Source of the DNA: Azolla caroliniana
Taxonomy: Eukaryota; Polypodiophyta
Assembly: GCA_043228905.1 (NCBI GenBank)
Contig: JBHGNT010000008.1
Location: 19,158,001-19,222,000, forward strand
Length of the DNA stretch: 64,000 bases
Direction of reading: 5' to 3'
Translations under genes and position numbers: made by a program
The notes under the pieces: generated by a model
What the model was told of the DNA's origin: nothing
The model's database searches: none
The model's input: only the letters and a program-made list of their open reading frames with translations
In this document: positions 46,926 through 59,400 of the stretch, piece by piece
Layout: each line of letters opens with the position of its first letter
How positions within the stretch are numbered: position 1 is the stretch's first letter

Positions 46926-47920
46926 TAATACTGGGTTATCCCTTGTTTTATAATAAAAACTCTTCTTTGTCTATTGATTGGGTTCATCATTCCATTTCCT
47001 TTGTACTAAACGATTGTACTCATTTTATTCAATGTGTAAATAAACAATCCCTTTCGATTGTTTCCCTTCCATCAATATCTAAGTTGTCTTGTTCTTCTTT
47101 ATTTTATTGTGTACTTGATCTGAACATTCACATTTATAATATTGATAACATCTCGGGTCAATTGACATATTTTGAACAACAACAACTCGATAAAATCTTA
47201 AATGATTTTCATGATGTTTTTCCGAGTGAACTACCACATGGGTTACCTCCTAAACGTAATATAAACCATCGTATAGATAGTGTACCTGGCGTTGCACCAA
47301 TAAGTATACCCCCTTATCGCTTAAGTCAATTCGAAGAGGATGAGGTATCTAAGCAACTCAAGGACTATTTACGAATGGGTTATATGCGTTATAGTAAATC
47401 TCCATGGGGTGCACCTGTTCTCTTGGTAAAAAAGAAATAGGGCGCATGGCGTATGTGTATTAATTACCAACCCTTGAATAAAGTGAAGATCAAGAATTCA
47501 TATCCATTGCCTCGGGCTAACGATCTAATTGACCGTCTCCAGGGAGCACGGTATTTTACGAAACTTGATCTATGTACAGGCTACCATTAAATTCATATAA
47601 GTGAGGACGATGTTCCTAAAACGACATTTTGTACACGCTATGGCCATTATGAGTTTTTGGTTATGCCTTTTGGTTTGACCAATGCTTCAGCCACATTTCA
47701 ACAAGAAATGAATGGCATTTTCCGAGAACAACTTGGAAAATTTATCGTTATTTTCTTTGATGATATTGTAGTTTATAGTCGTACATTAGAAGAACATGCT
47801 AAACATGTCCGCTTTGTTTTACAAACATTGCGCAACAAGCAATTCTACGCGAATATCTCAAAATTTGAGTTCTTCAAGAAATCAATTACTTATCTTGGAC
47901 ATCTTATAATCGAATGAGGA
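46925..47920 (+). pseudogene. Ty3 reverse transcriptase, C-terminally truncated
   Basis: After a frame change near 46925 the sequence runs through FHDVFPSELPHGLPPKR, YMRYSKSPWGAPVLLVKK, a stop at 47440, RMCINYQPLNKVKIKNSYPL, GHYEFLVMPFGLTNASATFQ and a catalytic box FFDD near 47757. It ends at YLGHLIIE and a stop. RNase H, integrase and the 3' LTR are missing. At about 47925 it abuts antisense integrase of another element. Confidence 0.85.
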
Positions 47921-47924
47921 CTTG

Positions 47925-48200
47925 AAATGTTGGTAGGGTTGGAATGGACGTCAATGGACGATTCTGGTGGGAGGCGAGGATCACGCCCATAGAGTGCTCG
48001 AAAAGGGCTGATTCGTGTGGCAACCTCCTGCTTGAGGGTCTTGTTGAGGCGTTCGGTGGGGCCATTGGTCCGAGGATGGTATGAGGGCGTAAACACTTGG
48101 TGGACACCTAGTTGAGCTAGAACGACGTTGAGGACATCCTCGTGGAACTGGCGACCCTGATCATGATTAGATAATAGTTGGATGGGGCTAGTGACGGAAA
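47925..48200 (-). mobile_element. Antisense Ty3 integrase fragment
   Basis: The minus strand reads HDQGRQFHEDVLNVVLAQLG, then VFTPSYHPRTNGPTERLNKT and FRALYGRDPRLPPES, the D and E parts of a Ty3 integrase core. A deletion joins the two parts after LKQEVATR. It differs from the integrase of the 9.9-kb element, so it comes from another family. Confidence 0.78.
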
Positions 48201-48469
48201 ACCAGCTAGCAATTGGCGGATAGAGATCAATTGCTCCTGTGGACTGAGGGCCACCTGGACTTGGCAGAGGTGGGGGACAAGAGGGCTATAAGCGAATAGA
48301 GATCAATCGCTCCTATGGACTGAGGGCCACTTGGACTTGGCTGAGGTGGGGGAACAAGAGGGCTATCGTGTCGAAGAGGGATCGGGTAACACTCGTGGGA
48401 CAAGAAGTTAGTGGGCAAGCTAAGGTTGGCGAGGGGGAAAAGAGGTGGATGCTTGGACTGGTACAATAT

Positions 48470-48480
<11 letters not shown>
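48200..48480. repeat. Short duplication next to the integrase fragment
   Basis: Two copies of agagatcaat(t/c)gctcct-tggactgagggccac, tggacttggc, gaggtgggg, acaagagggctat lie at about 48223 and 48299. No protein recognised. Confidence 0.6.
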
Positions 48481-48689
<209 letters not shown>

Positions 48690-48690
<1 letters not shown>

Positions 48691-49395
48691 CATCGCCGAA
48701 CCATCCTATCATGCCGACAATCGACTCAATGGCCCTGTCCAAGGCAATTGTACCCTCACGAGTGTTCACTAGCCGGTCGACGGCCACCGCCATAGCTTCG
48801 GCGAGTTCGGACCCTCTCATCTTCTGACTCCTCTGCTGCCTTTTTCATGTCAGGTTCACCAAATTAGATGTCGTGTTGTTTCGCTTGTGCGTAGGAAACT
48901 AAGGTGGGACCGCGGGGGCCCTGGACCGAGGAGTGCACAAAAATAGAGACAGAAGAGAGCGGAAGCGATGGGCTGGCGAGTAACAACCTCCGGCAAGTAA
49001 TTATACGAGGCCGGCGAGTGCTTGTCACAGGCAAGTAGTGCTCACCGGGTAAAACGAATAATGCAATTGCATACAAAAATGAACAAAGACACGCACTCGA
49101 CCGACTCTGTGACGACAGTGGATTAGAGTACACAAAAAGAAGGCCGCAACCCAAAGAATCGATTAAGACAACTAAACAAATACGATACTCCCGAGATTAC
49201 AACCGACACGCCGGTGAGTGACCAAGCACGCACCCACATACACACACACACGCAAAACACTCAGTGGAGCCTCTGCCAGAAGCGCACGGGCTTCTCTCGC
49301 GAGCAGAGACGACGACCTGACGAAAACCTGCAGAGATCAACGGAAATGAGGAGAAGAATATGCTCGGTTCCCAGTCCGACAACACTTCGTCCTCG
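48690..49395 (-). mobile_element. Probable antisense LTR element end with gag start
   Basis: On the minus strand an open frame begins near 48820 (MRGSELAEAMAVAVDRLVN), resembling a Ty3 gag N-terminus. It is preceded by tggtgaacctgaca, which could be a primer site, and by about 520 bp of LTR-like, GC-richer sequence to about 49390. The assignment rests on arrangement rather than a firm match. Confidence 0.45.
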
Positions 49396-49409
49396 CCCCC
49401 AAAAAAATT

Positions 49410-50488
49410 TCTCTTTTAAAAACCCAGAAATTGTTTTTCTTTTCTCTTTTAAATTTTTTTTTATTTTTTAATAATTCGAAAATTTGAAAATTAAAATTAA
49501 ACGAAAAATTGTTAGCCGTGTCTGTGAAGTGTGACTGCACTCTCTCTTTCTCTCTCTCGCGCGCGCGCGCTTCATCGCCATCGCCATCGCCATCGCCATC
49601 GCCATCGCCAATCTCCTGCTCCTTCTCTGCTTCCAGTTTTGCGTGTGTGTATTACACATACATATATTGAGGGGGGGATTCATCATCTCCACCTTCATCG
49701 CCATCGCCATCGGTATCTTCATCTGTATCTTCTTCATCGCCATATCCATCCTCGCTTTCAGTTTTGAGATCGAGCTAGCGAGCGTGTGTGTGAGCGAGCT
49801 TTATCTACATATCCATATACATCTCCATCTCTGCTTTCACTTTTGTGTGAGAGAGAGTGAACGAAAAACTTCATCTCCATCTGTATCTTTGTATCTGCAC
49901 GTTCTCCATCGTTGCTTTCATTTTTGCATCTCCGATAGCAAGCAAGAAAGAGAGAAAGAAAGAAAGAAAGAAAAGACAAAGGGAGTTTCACCATCATCAT
50001 CGCCATCACTTTCGTCTTCATATGCAGTGCTTTTAATTTTCCCCCCCGGAAACCTCTTGATTTCTTTTCTCATCCTCAGGTTTTCCCCGTAAACTACCAA
50101 AGATAATTCATTCCCTTCTTCTCTTCTCCATTGTGCCTATGGATCTTCTTACTTATTTGAAATGATCAGCATTTCCTTTACTCTGCAAATCGCTTAAGGT
50201 TTTCTCGTTCATCATTATCACCATTCCAACTTCCGAACGCGTTTCCTGTTTTACCTGTCATTGTCTTCACCATTATTATAGACCATAAAATTGTATGCAC
50301 AAACAGCATTTTTTCCCTCTTCCAAGCTACTCTTTCAGGTATATTTCCTAGGATTTATACTGTACCTGCGCATCTTCTTCCTTCATCAAAGAATACTGTG
50401 TTTTTCTTGTGTTTCCCCTTTTTCCAGTGTAGATTTCAAGCCTTCTTCTACATCAACGTTCGATATTTCTATCTTTCATTTTGCAATT
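49410..50488 (+). promoter_or_regulatory. SEC1 5' flank and presumed leader
   Basis: The second copy of the duplicated T-rich block (49420-49580) is followed by a CATCGC hexanucleotide run (about 49571-49610), CT/ATCTC-rich sequence and a GAAAG run near 49960. The long pyrimidine-rich tract before the ATG is typical of a plant 5' UTR. An in-frame ATG at 50291 would add 66 residues, which are not family-like. No TATA box was assigned with confidence. Confidence 0.45.
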
Positions 50489-53400
50489 ATGGCGGATTCT
50501 GAAAATTCTACCTGCTCGTCCTCACATTTTTCATACCAGGGCCATAAGGCTTTTCGCCAAGTTACCAGAGATCGTGAGTACCACCATACTAAATCTGTAG
50601 TCCAGGTTACATGAGAAAAACGAATGAAATATTAACGTCCTTTCATGAGGCTAACATGGTATATGAGAGAAAGAAAGAAAGAAAGATATATTAACGTCTT
50701 TTAAGAGGCCAAATAAGAGATTACATCTTGAGTGTTTTCTTGTCTTTGAGATGAAATCAAAATAAAATAAATATTACACAGTAAATATAAAGGTAAATAA
50801 GATGAAAAGAGAAGAAACGAGGGAATGTTGTTTTTGGCACATGTGAGAGAGAGAAAGAGAGGAATTGAACTAGTTCATAAATATGTAATATTGCACCTTA
50901 ATCCAACCTAGTCACAAAAAGAAAATTTGCACAGACATGTTATGCAGAGCATGAATTTTGTAGCGTAACATTTTCTAGAACTTTATTAATAAGAATTCAT
51001 GAAGGCCCCATTTGTTCTATGTTACTTTGAATATTTATCTTCCAACTGGAATTGTTTCTATGCAGGGCTACTTCATGAGATGCTCAGAGCTGCTAGGTCG
51101 AAGGATTCTTCTGATTGGAAGGTAGGCTAATATGACCCTCAAAGCTTCACAATTTGAGTCGAGGTGCTGTCTTATATCCATATAGCTCCTGAAAAAATGT
51201 ATATCATTCGCACAAGCTCTCTGTAGTGTGTACAAAAAAATTCACCACGACAGTTAATGTAAGGAAAAAAAGAGTTTGAAGGCAGGAGGAAGAAGAAAAG
51301 AGAGGTTCAGGATTGGAACTCATGTTTGCTAGAGTTCAAATCATATCATGGAAATTTATGTCCAAGTCTATGCAACTAGTTGACCATGAATCATCTCTCC
51401 ACACAAACTAGTCTAGTAACTAAACAGTCTTACTAACAGTCAAAATTTAAACATCTAGGACACCAAATATTTTTGGTAGGGCTTAGATGAAGCCATTTAG
51501 CAATTCACATATTTTCTGTGATGCTAAGTGATGTCTCCTAAAGAATTCCATCCCAATAAGCATTGGAAATCATCAACATTATAAAAGGAGAGATAATAAT
51601 CTTTAACAATTACAAAAGCTGTTGGATTACAAATGGTATGTTAATCCATATTCCATCATGTAATAGAGGAATAGAGAATAATATTTACCTTGGCAACTGG
51701 ATTTGTTCTAAAAACTGAATAGGTTGATGAGAGAGCCTGGAAACTGAAATTATTGAGAACCATTTGCATAAACATTTCACATCCTGTGTCATAATGATAA
51801 GCATGGAAAGTAGAATATATGTTTAGCCTTTAGAACAGCAAAGTGAACAATTGAATGCTTACTAGAACATTGATGCTAGAGGAAAAGAAAAGAGATTATT
51901 TGATTTTTAACAAGACAGGGGGTGGCTTTATGGAATGTGGCATCAAAATACATGCACCTGTCTGTGTTCTTCTCTTTTTCAAATTGTTGGAGCTAGGTTT
52001 TTTTGAGATTGTAACAACCTAGAAGTATGATACTGCATCGTTTGTTGCTGAAATATATCGTTGCCCCTCTGTTTGGCATTTTTGTTATTTTTATGACTTT
52101 GCTTCTTTGCACACTCCTTCCATGGGTTTTCACCTTAGTAGGAACCAGTGATATTTTGCACATGGCTGCCCAGTAGAGTAAAGAAGGAGATTTATTATCA
52201 TATTTCCCAGTTCTTGGAGCTAATTTCTAAGGTATACATACCAAGAGTGATTTGGATGCTTGTTGGAATCTTCCTGTACTATTTATTTTTTTCTTAGAAT
52301 TGAATCTAACCTCATTATATGAGGCAAGAAGACTCTTCAGACTACTTTTGTTGGAGCTACTTTCTAAGGTATACATACCAAGGGTGATTTGGATGCTTGT
52401 TGGAATCTTCCTGTACTATTTTTTTTTCTTAGAATTGAATCTAGCCTCATTATATGAGGGAAGAAGATTCTTCAGACTATTTTTATTGGAGCTTCTTTCT
52501 AAGGTATACATACCAAGAGTGATTTGGATGCTTGTTGGAATCTTCCTGTACTATTTAAAAAAATAAATTGAATCTAGCCTCATTATATGAGGCAAGAAGA
52601 CTCTAGACATAGGCACAGAAAATATATCAATATAGCATTTCCTCACATTGTGGGGTAGGTAATCAATATTCTTTCTTTTATGGAAGACTACCCATGCCAA
52701 ATGTACTCTAGTTTCTCTCACATCCTTGACACTGTAATCCTATGTAGTATGCGATAATGTGTATACCAAGGAATCTCTGCAGATTACTATATATAAACTT
52801 AGATGTATATATAGTGCCAAAATATTTGAGTAATGAATTGTAAAAAACAATTTACTGTATGTTCACTGTTTCTAGAGCTGTAATATTATATTTCTTCCAC
52901 CACGATACACGTTGCAACTTGCTAACATATGGAGCATATAAGTGTTGAGTCACAGCCAAAATGTTCAGATAACAAAAAGCTTGATCCTGCAGATTCCTTG
53001 CAACAAATTGATTGAACTGAATTCCACCAATTCCAACACATATGCTGCAAGATGCTAATGATTAAAATAAAAGTATATAAGTACGTATTTCTAGTTTTGA
53101 ATGAAGCCCAGAATTTGTGTTCTAGTTCTCCTTCCTCCACAAGACATGCAAAATATGTCTCACTGCGCGTTGCTGACGGAACCATTCCGGACTCATATGC
53201 CATGTGACCGAATTGTTAAATTAAAACTACACAATAACCATTTCAAGTTTGGAATCAATGTGCTGTTTCTTATTCCTATATAATAGTTGCAAATTATTCG
53301 ATGTGTCATAAGTTAACTGAGGGAACCAATCCCAATCCCAACACTTACGCTATATGACTTTAATGATTAAAATAGAAGTACACGTAAAGACATTTCCAGT

Positions 53401-56400
53401 TTGGAATCAAGCTTAGCATTAATACTCCAACTCTCATACCTCCATAAGGGATGACTGGCCTATGGGATGTGTCAAGAGCATGATCAGAAGATATGACTCT
53501 TTTGGAAAGGATGTGGTAGCTCCTTGGTAGCTTTACATATTGTACCCAACATTTGAGGAAGATCCTCAATAGTCTATCTGCAAATAAATTGAATGTTAGC
53601 TTTCTCACCATTATAATTCATGGGGTTGTAAAGCAAATTGTGTCATTGTAGAAAGAGACGTTAGCTCCTTTGTAATGTTGCTCCAGTAAGCAATGAAGAT
53701 TTTATACAAGTTCTGTTATACAGAAATATGTTTTTGTTGGTTGATATTGTTTGGCATTTGCAACAGATAAAACATTGATGACTTTGCATATGTTTGTGGA
53801 GGCACATTAGTGATTATGAAATCCCTCATGCGAAGGCTTCCTTACAATTTATAGGACACACAAGCAATACTACTAGATCCTCACTCTTAACACCTAGACC
53901 CTCACGCACACATATAACAACTCATGTGCAAAATGGACATTTCAGGAGTTATGGTGTTCTTCATTTTGAGCTAAGAACTTATCAAATTTACAGGTTCTGA
54001 TTATGGATGAGGTGACTGTGAAGGTTATGTCATATTCTTGCAAGATGGCAGATATAACAGATGAAGGCATTTCATGTACGCTGGTGATGTATTAATAATT
54101 TCTTTGTAATAATTTTGAATTATACAGTTTTTGGGAAGTGGTGAATATAAGTTTTCATAAGAATTCAATTGATGCTGTTTTAACATCTTTTATGAGGCCA
54201 AAATAGCCTATAAGACCAAACAAGTGGTTACATCCCACAATGTTTTCTCGAACAAGTAACAAAAATAAATACAAAGAAATATATGATACTAAATAATCTA
54301 TATATCTAAGAAGTTAAGATTCTAATATTAGATGAACTGAAACTTTTGTCTCTGAAAAATCTCCATCATAGGCAGCTCGAAGATGTAGCGATCTCCAAAG
54401 CGAGAGAAGCACCTTTGGGGCTGGATCATAATGGCCTTTATTTGTCAATAAAAAGGGTGACAACTTTGTGTCATATGTGCAAGACATAATGGTTGTTTTG
54501 ATGACCTAAGAGCCAATCTTGAGTACCTTTGCTTAGAGGTAGATAGATAGATTTTACGATCGTCTTTGTAGGTCAAATATGACCTATGGAACCAAAACTA
54601 AATCATTTTGACATAATAGTTGTGGAATTGAGATAGATAGATAGATATCTTTGTAATGTCCATGAGAGACCAATTGTGATATGAGATATAGATTTTATTA
54701 TTATTTGTTAGGTCAAATATTAACAATGAGACCAAAAATATAGCAATTTCACTTTACACGTGTGAGAGAGCTTTACTAAATAAATATTATAATTGAGAGA
54801 GCACAATTGGGATTGTGAGATAAAATCATGCAAGGATTGGGTTTAGTTGAAGATTTGTGTAAGCATATTCAAATGTGATCAAAGGAAGAGCATTATATCA
54901 AAGTGTGATACTTAGACTCTCAAACTAGTTTAGGGCAAAATGTGCATAGTCGTCTAGTCTCATCACTTGTGCCCAAATTTCTTGTCTCACATTGAAGCAA
55001 GTGTGAACTAAGTCGTATGGAAGAGCAATGGTTCAGATGGTAGACAGCGGGACATTTATTGAGGTATGTGGTTTTCTTGTTTGGCAAAGAATATGGTTTT
55101 GTAGTTAGATGCAACATATGTTATTTATTGTGTGAACCATGAGGCTAATCTTTGTTTTAGAGCCATTGACACTCAATTTAGTAGGCATACAAAACTCTTC
55201 AAATGCCCTTGTGCATCTCCAAAAGTTTTTCCAAAAAGCACAATATCATTTATGTACAACAAAAGCATGATGATGACATTCTCGATGACAACTTCTTCAA
55301 TGCTTTCTTCATTTACAAACTTAGCAACTATTTGTTCTAATTCATCAATACATACACCAAATAGACTTGGTGAAAAAATCTGAAATTCGATTGCCACTAC
55401 GCACACACCATATAACCTTCTCATGGATTTGGGGAATTGCAAGCATGTATTCACTTGTTACCTCAAGTTCTTCCATGTGACACCAAAATGTTCACGAGAT
55501 ACTATATGAAAAGCTTTCTTGAAGTCTACAAAGTAGTAACTTTAACCATTACCACCAAATCTCTCCATGTAATGTAATACCTCAGCTATGTAGAGACCAC
55601 AAAGAGTGGGTGATAGTGGGAATCCTTGTTTGACTCCAAATGTGCTAGTCACAAACTCCGATAATCCATTGGGAGACCACACTTGTTGATTCCCCATTGC
55701 ATATCTATGGGGACACCAAGGAATTCTAGCTGGTACATGAGCTGAATGTGTGATACAATGTCAAAAGGCTTTTTGAAAACTCACAACGTAGCAATTAAAT
55801 CCTCTTTTTATGGGCTTGCCCTCCTCAATAGGGGTCAGAGGGTCAATATGTGACCCAAATTTGTGAACCCCTTCGGAGATTGAGACTGAGATTTTATTAT
55901 TGTCTGCGTAGGTTAAATATGACCTATGAGATAGAAAATATGACATTCTCACATAATTCATGTGAAAGTGAGTAGCAACTCTTAATATTCATGGAACTTT
56001 ACTAATGTATGTCGCAATTGAGAGTGGTCATTGTGATTGTGAGAGGAGTTCGTGCAAGGATTGGGTTTGGTCAAAGATGTGTGGAAAGCATACTTGAATT
56101 TGATCAAAGGTAGACCATTGTATTGAAGTCTACTGAACTTGTTTCGGGCAAGATGTGCATAGTCGACTACTCTCCTCACTTGTGTCCCAACGTGTTGTCT
56201 CACAGTATATTGAGTGTGAACTAAGTTGTATGGAAGCAATGGTTCAGATGGTAGACAGTGGGATTGGTTCTAACATGTATTGTTACAGCAGCAAGCATAG
56301 TGTTCTTTAGATTCTACTTGATGACACAATTGGCAAACTCTTTTTTCTAGAGGTATTTTTTCTTAAAAGATGTTAATATTTCTTTCTTTCTTTCTTCTTT

Positions 56401-59400
56401 CTTTCTACCTCAATCTCTGATTGATGTGAAGAGATATGCAACACTCTGTGTAGTGCCTAGGATACATTTATGTCCATATAAGAGGGCCTAATGATAAATC
56501 CATCCTCCAATATGTGTAAAAAGTGTGCCTTACACTAGGCCATCTTCCTACCAAGAGATATTGTGGGGCTGATCCATGTTCCTCCTCTATACAAGTTGAT
56601 AATATCATTTTGGATCACTCTATTATCTTCCACTTTGGCAATGTTGAGATGGGGACAATCTACGCTATATTTATACTTATGACATGCAACTCGAACCATT
56701 GTTATGTTTCAGCATACCAACAATGATTATCTCCGTATTCAACTGGTAGTTTTGATGACATATAAGTTCCCAACCTTGAGTACAGCTTCGTTCGTGGGAC
56801 CTCCCAAAACTAGTGGATACCGATTATTGATCAGAATAATGCCTCATTGATAATTTGGGATGCTCCTATCTTCTTCCGAATTGTACCATGGGGCATCAAT
56901 CCTATGCTCCTTATAATGCGGGAAATCGTTGAGACTAAAGGTCTCGCTAAATATTTCCAGTTATTTGCCTTGTTAAGCCTCGATTTGCAGGTTTCTACTC
57001 CATGGAGAAGAGTTGGTGTAACAAGTTGTATCAAATAGCCACCATTTCGTTCGTGGCTCTTGGAACTGTATATGTGCACATTGCCAGCACCAAGGGTTGT
57101 ATATCCACAGGAAAGCTGAGCACAAACAGCCTCTCATAAGGAGACCTGAGGCCCTGTGAATGTTACTCCCACGTATGTGCAGGATCGTGTGTATGCTACC
57201 TCTTCCTCTCCCAATTCTGGTTCTGGTCTTGTTACCTATGCTCAAGTGGTGTGAAATACCATCACTTTAGTTTTATCTATGTTTACTGACAAACCTTTGA
57301 TTTTGAGGCATGAGAGAGTGAATGAGAGTTCGTACAATTAATATAATCCTTGTTTGCAAAGAAAGAAGTGACTTTGTCAATACAACAGTGGTAGAGGATT
57401 TAAACAAACGTAGACAACCGCTACCTACATTGGATGCTGTGTACTTCATTCAGCCCAAAAGAGAGAGGTAATTTGATGATTTTGTTTACTTCACGTATGT
57501 ATAAACAAATTGAGCTTGCCTATTAGCAACAAATTGATTATCATCCTCCGAATGTCCAGTAAAACCTAAAATTATAACATTTTCTCCCAAAATGATGGTC
57601 AAGTAGTAAAGTTTGTGCTTAAAAATCTATAGGTTCTGGGTTTCACTAATTCAATCATGGTAAGAGTTGGCGTGTTGTATTTTTGTTGTAAGGGTACTTC
57701 CAAGCCTCACGGTAGCCCAAGTAGGAGGATGAGTTTGGGTTATCGTTGGTGTTTATAAGGAATGTGATAAGTGCTTTTACTGAGGCTAACAAATACAGCT
57801 AATGAACTCCTCATACATCCATTTGCTATTTTCTAAAAATTAGAGATACTTACATTTGATCTTCCAGAGATTTGCTAAACCTTCTAATAAAAGCACAAAA
57901 TAATCTCATTGGCACCTTCAAAGCTTTGAGAAAACTATCTTCACTGTTAGTTTGTCAAGAATATTCTTTTCCATAGTTCTAGGTGTAAAACTGTGTCTTT
58001 TACCAGAAAGATTGTTTTTATGTAAACCCTTTTCCAGTTGCAAGCATTTGCATTTTTGAGTGACCATAGTAATTTAATCACGTTGTTCCTGTAGTGTGCA
58101 AAAGCTCAAGACAGATTTATCTGGCAAGACTCCTCTTTACAGAAAGTAAGCCGGATGAACTGATATTCCTTTAAAGTCTGCGTAGCATGAGAAAAAATAG
58201 AGAAGTAAAAAATAACCATTATTTTTCATAGGGTGCATGTGTTCTTTAGCTCTCCAGTATCAAGGGATATGTTGCAGGCTATCAAAAGTGATAGTGTGGT
58301 TCTCTCTCGAATCATCTCACTAAAAGAGGTCAGCTCTCGTAAATTTTGTAGAACCGGGAAAATTTGGAGCATTTGAATATTGATTTTCAGGCAATAATTA
58401 CTTGGTTCCCTGTCTTATGAGCGATTAACAGTCTGCATTTCTGTAATTTTGTAAAAACCAGGTAAATTTGGAATATTTAACCATTGATTCTCAGGTAATG
58501 ACCACTCTCCATACCTGTTATATGCATGTATGGATGAAAATTAAGGTTTTCAAACCAACTCTGCAGGCGTTTTCAACTGACAATGGTAGAGCTTTAGAAC
58601 AAATTTTTGGGGAGCATAGTGAAGGTACCCAAGATTATGATGCCTGTCTTGATACAATTGCTACTCGACTTGGCACTGTCTTTGCATCATTAAAGGTTGT
58701 TATCTTTGAGTTAATTTCTATGGTTCATTAAGTGTGTTCTTTTGTCTAATGTTTCTTCAAGTGATATAGGAATTTCCAATAGTTAGGTTTCGGGCTGCAC
58801 GATCAGCAGGAGATGCAAGTATTGCAATAACATCTCGGGATCTTGTTCCAACTAAATTAGCAGCAGCTCTCTGGGATCGGCTACAAAGATACAAGAACAT
58901 TTTGCCAGGATACCCAGACACGGAAACTTGTGAACTTTTGATCGTTGACAGGACAATTGATCCGGTGCGTTGGGTACAAGAAATGCATTAATGAATCTAC
59001 AATTTTCAATATAGAGTTCCATGATTGTTTGGCTTATTTGTAGATTGCACCTGTCATCCATGAGTGGACTTATGATGCCATGTGTCACGATTTGCTAAAT
59101 ATGGATGGCAACAAGTATGTTTACGAGGTACAATTTATGCAGTTGTTGCTCCCTCGCTGCTGTTATTTCTTTTGACCCCAGTAGATGGTGATCGCTTGCT
59201 TTCAACCAGAATTTTTTGGATGTTCAAGTTTAGGTTACAACAAGTACTGGCAGGACAAACCGAAAGGAGGTTCTACTGGAAGAGCACGATCCTGTTTGGG
59301 TTGAATTGCGGCATCTTCACATTGCTGCTGTAGGGAGTGAACTCTTATAGATGTAGTCAGAAGAATGGCTTAGTTATTCAAAAACTCAAACTCAAACTCA

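Noticed and set aside
50291-50488. Upstream in-frame ATG adding 66 residues to SEC1
   Set aside because: The added residues are hydrophobic and unlike any SM protein N-terminus; the start at 50489 gives the usual length and Ser-rich beginning.
52252-52566. 104-codon frame in SEC1 intron 2
   Set aside because: Produced by the 136-bp tandem repeat; hydrophobic repetitive peptide without homology.
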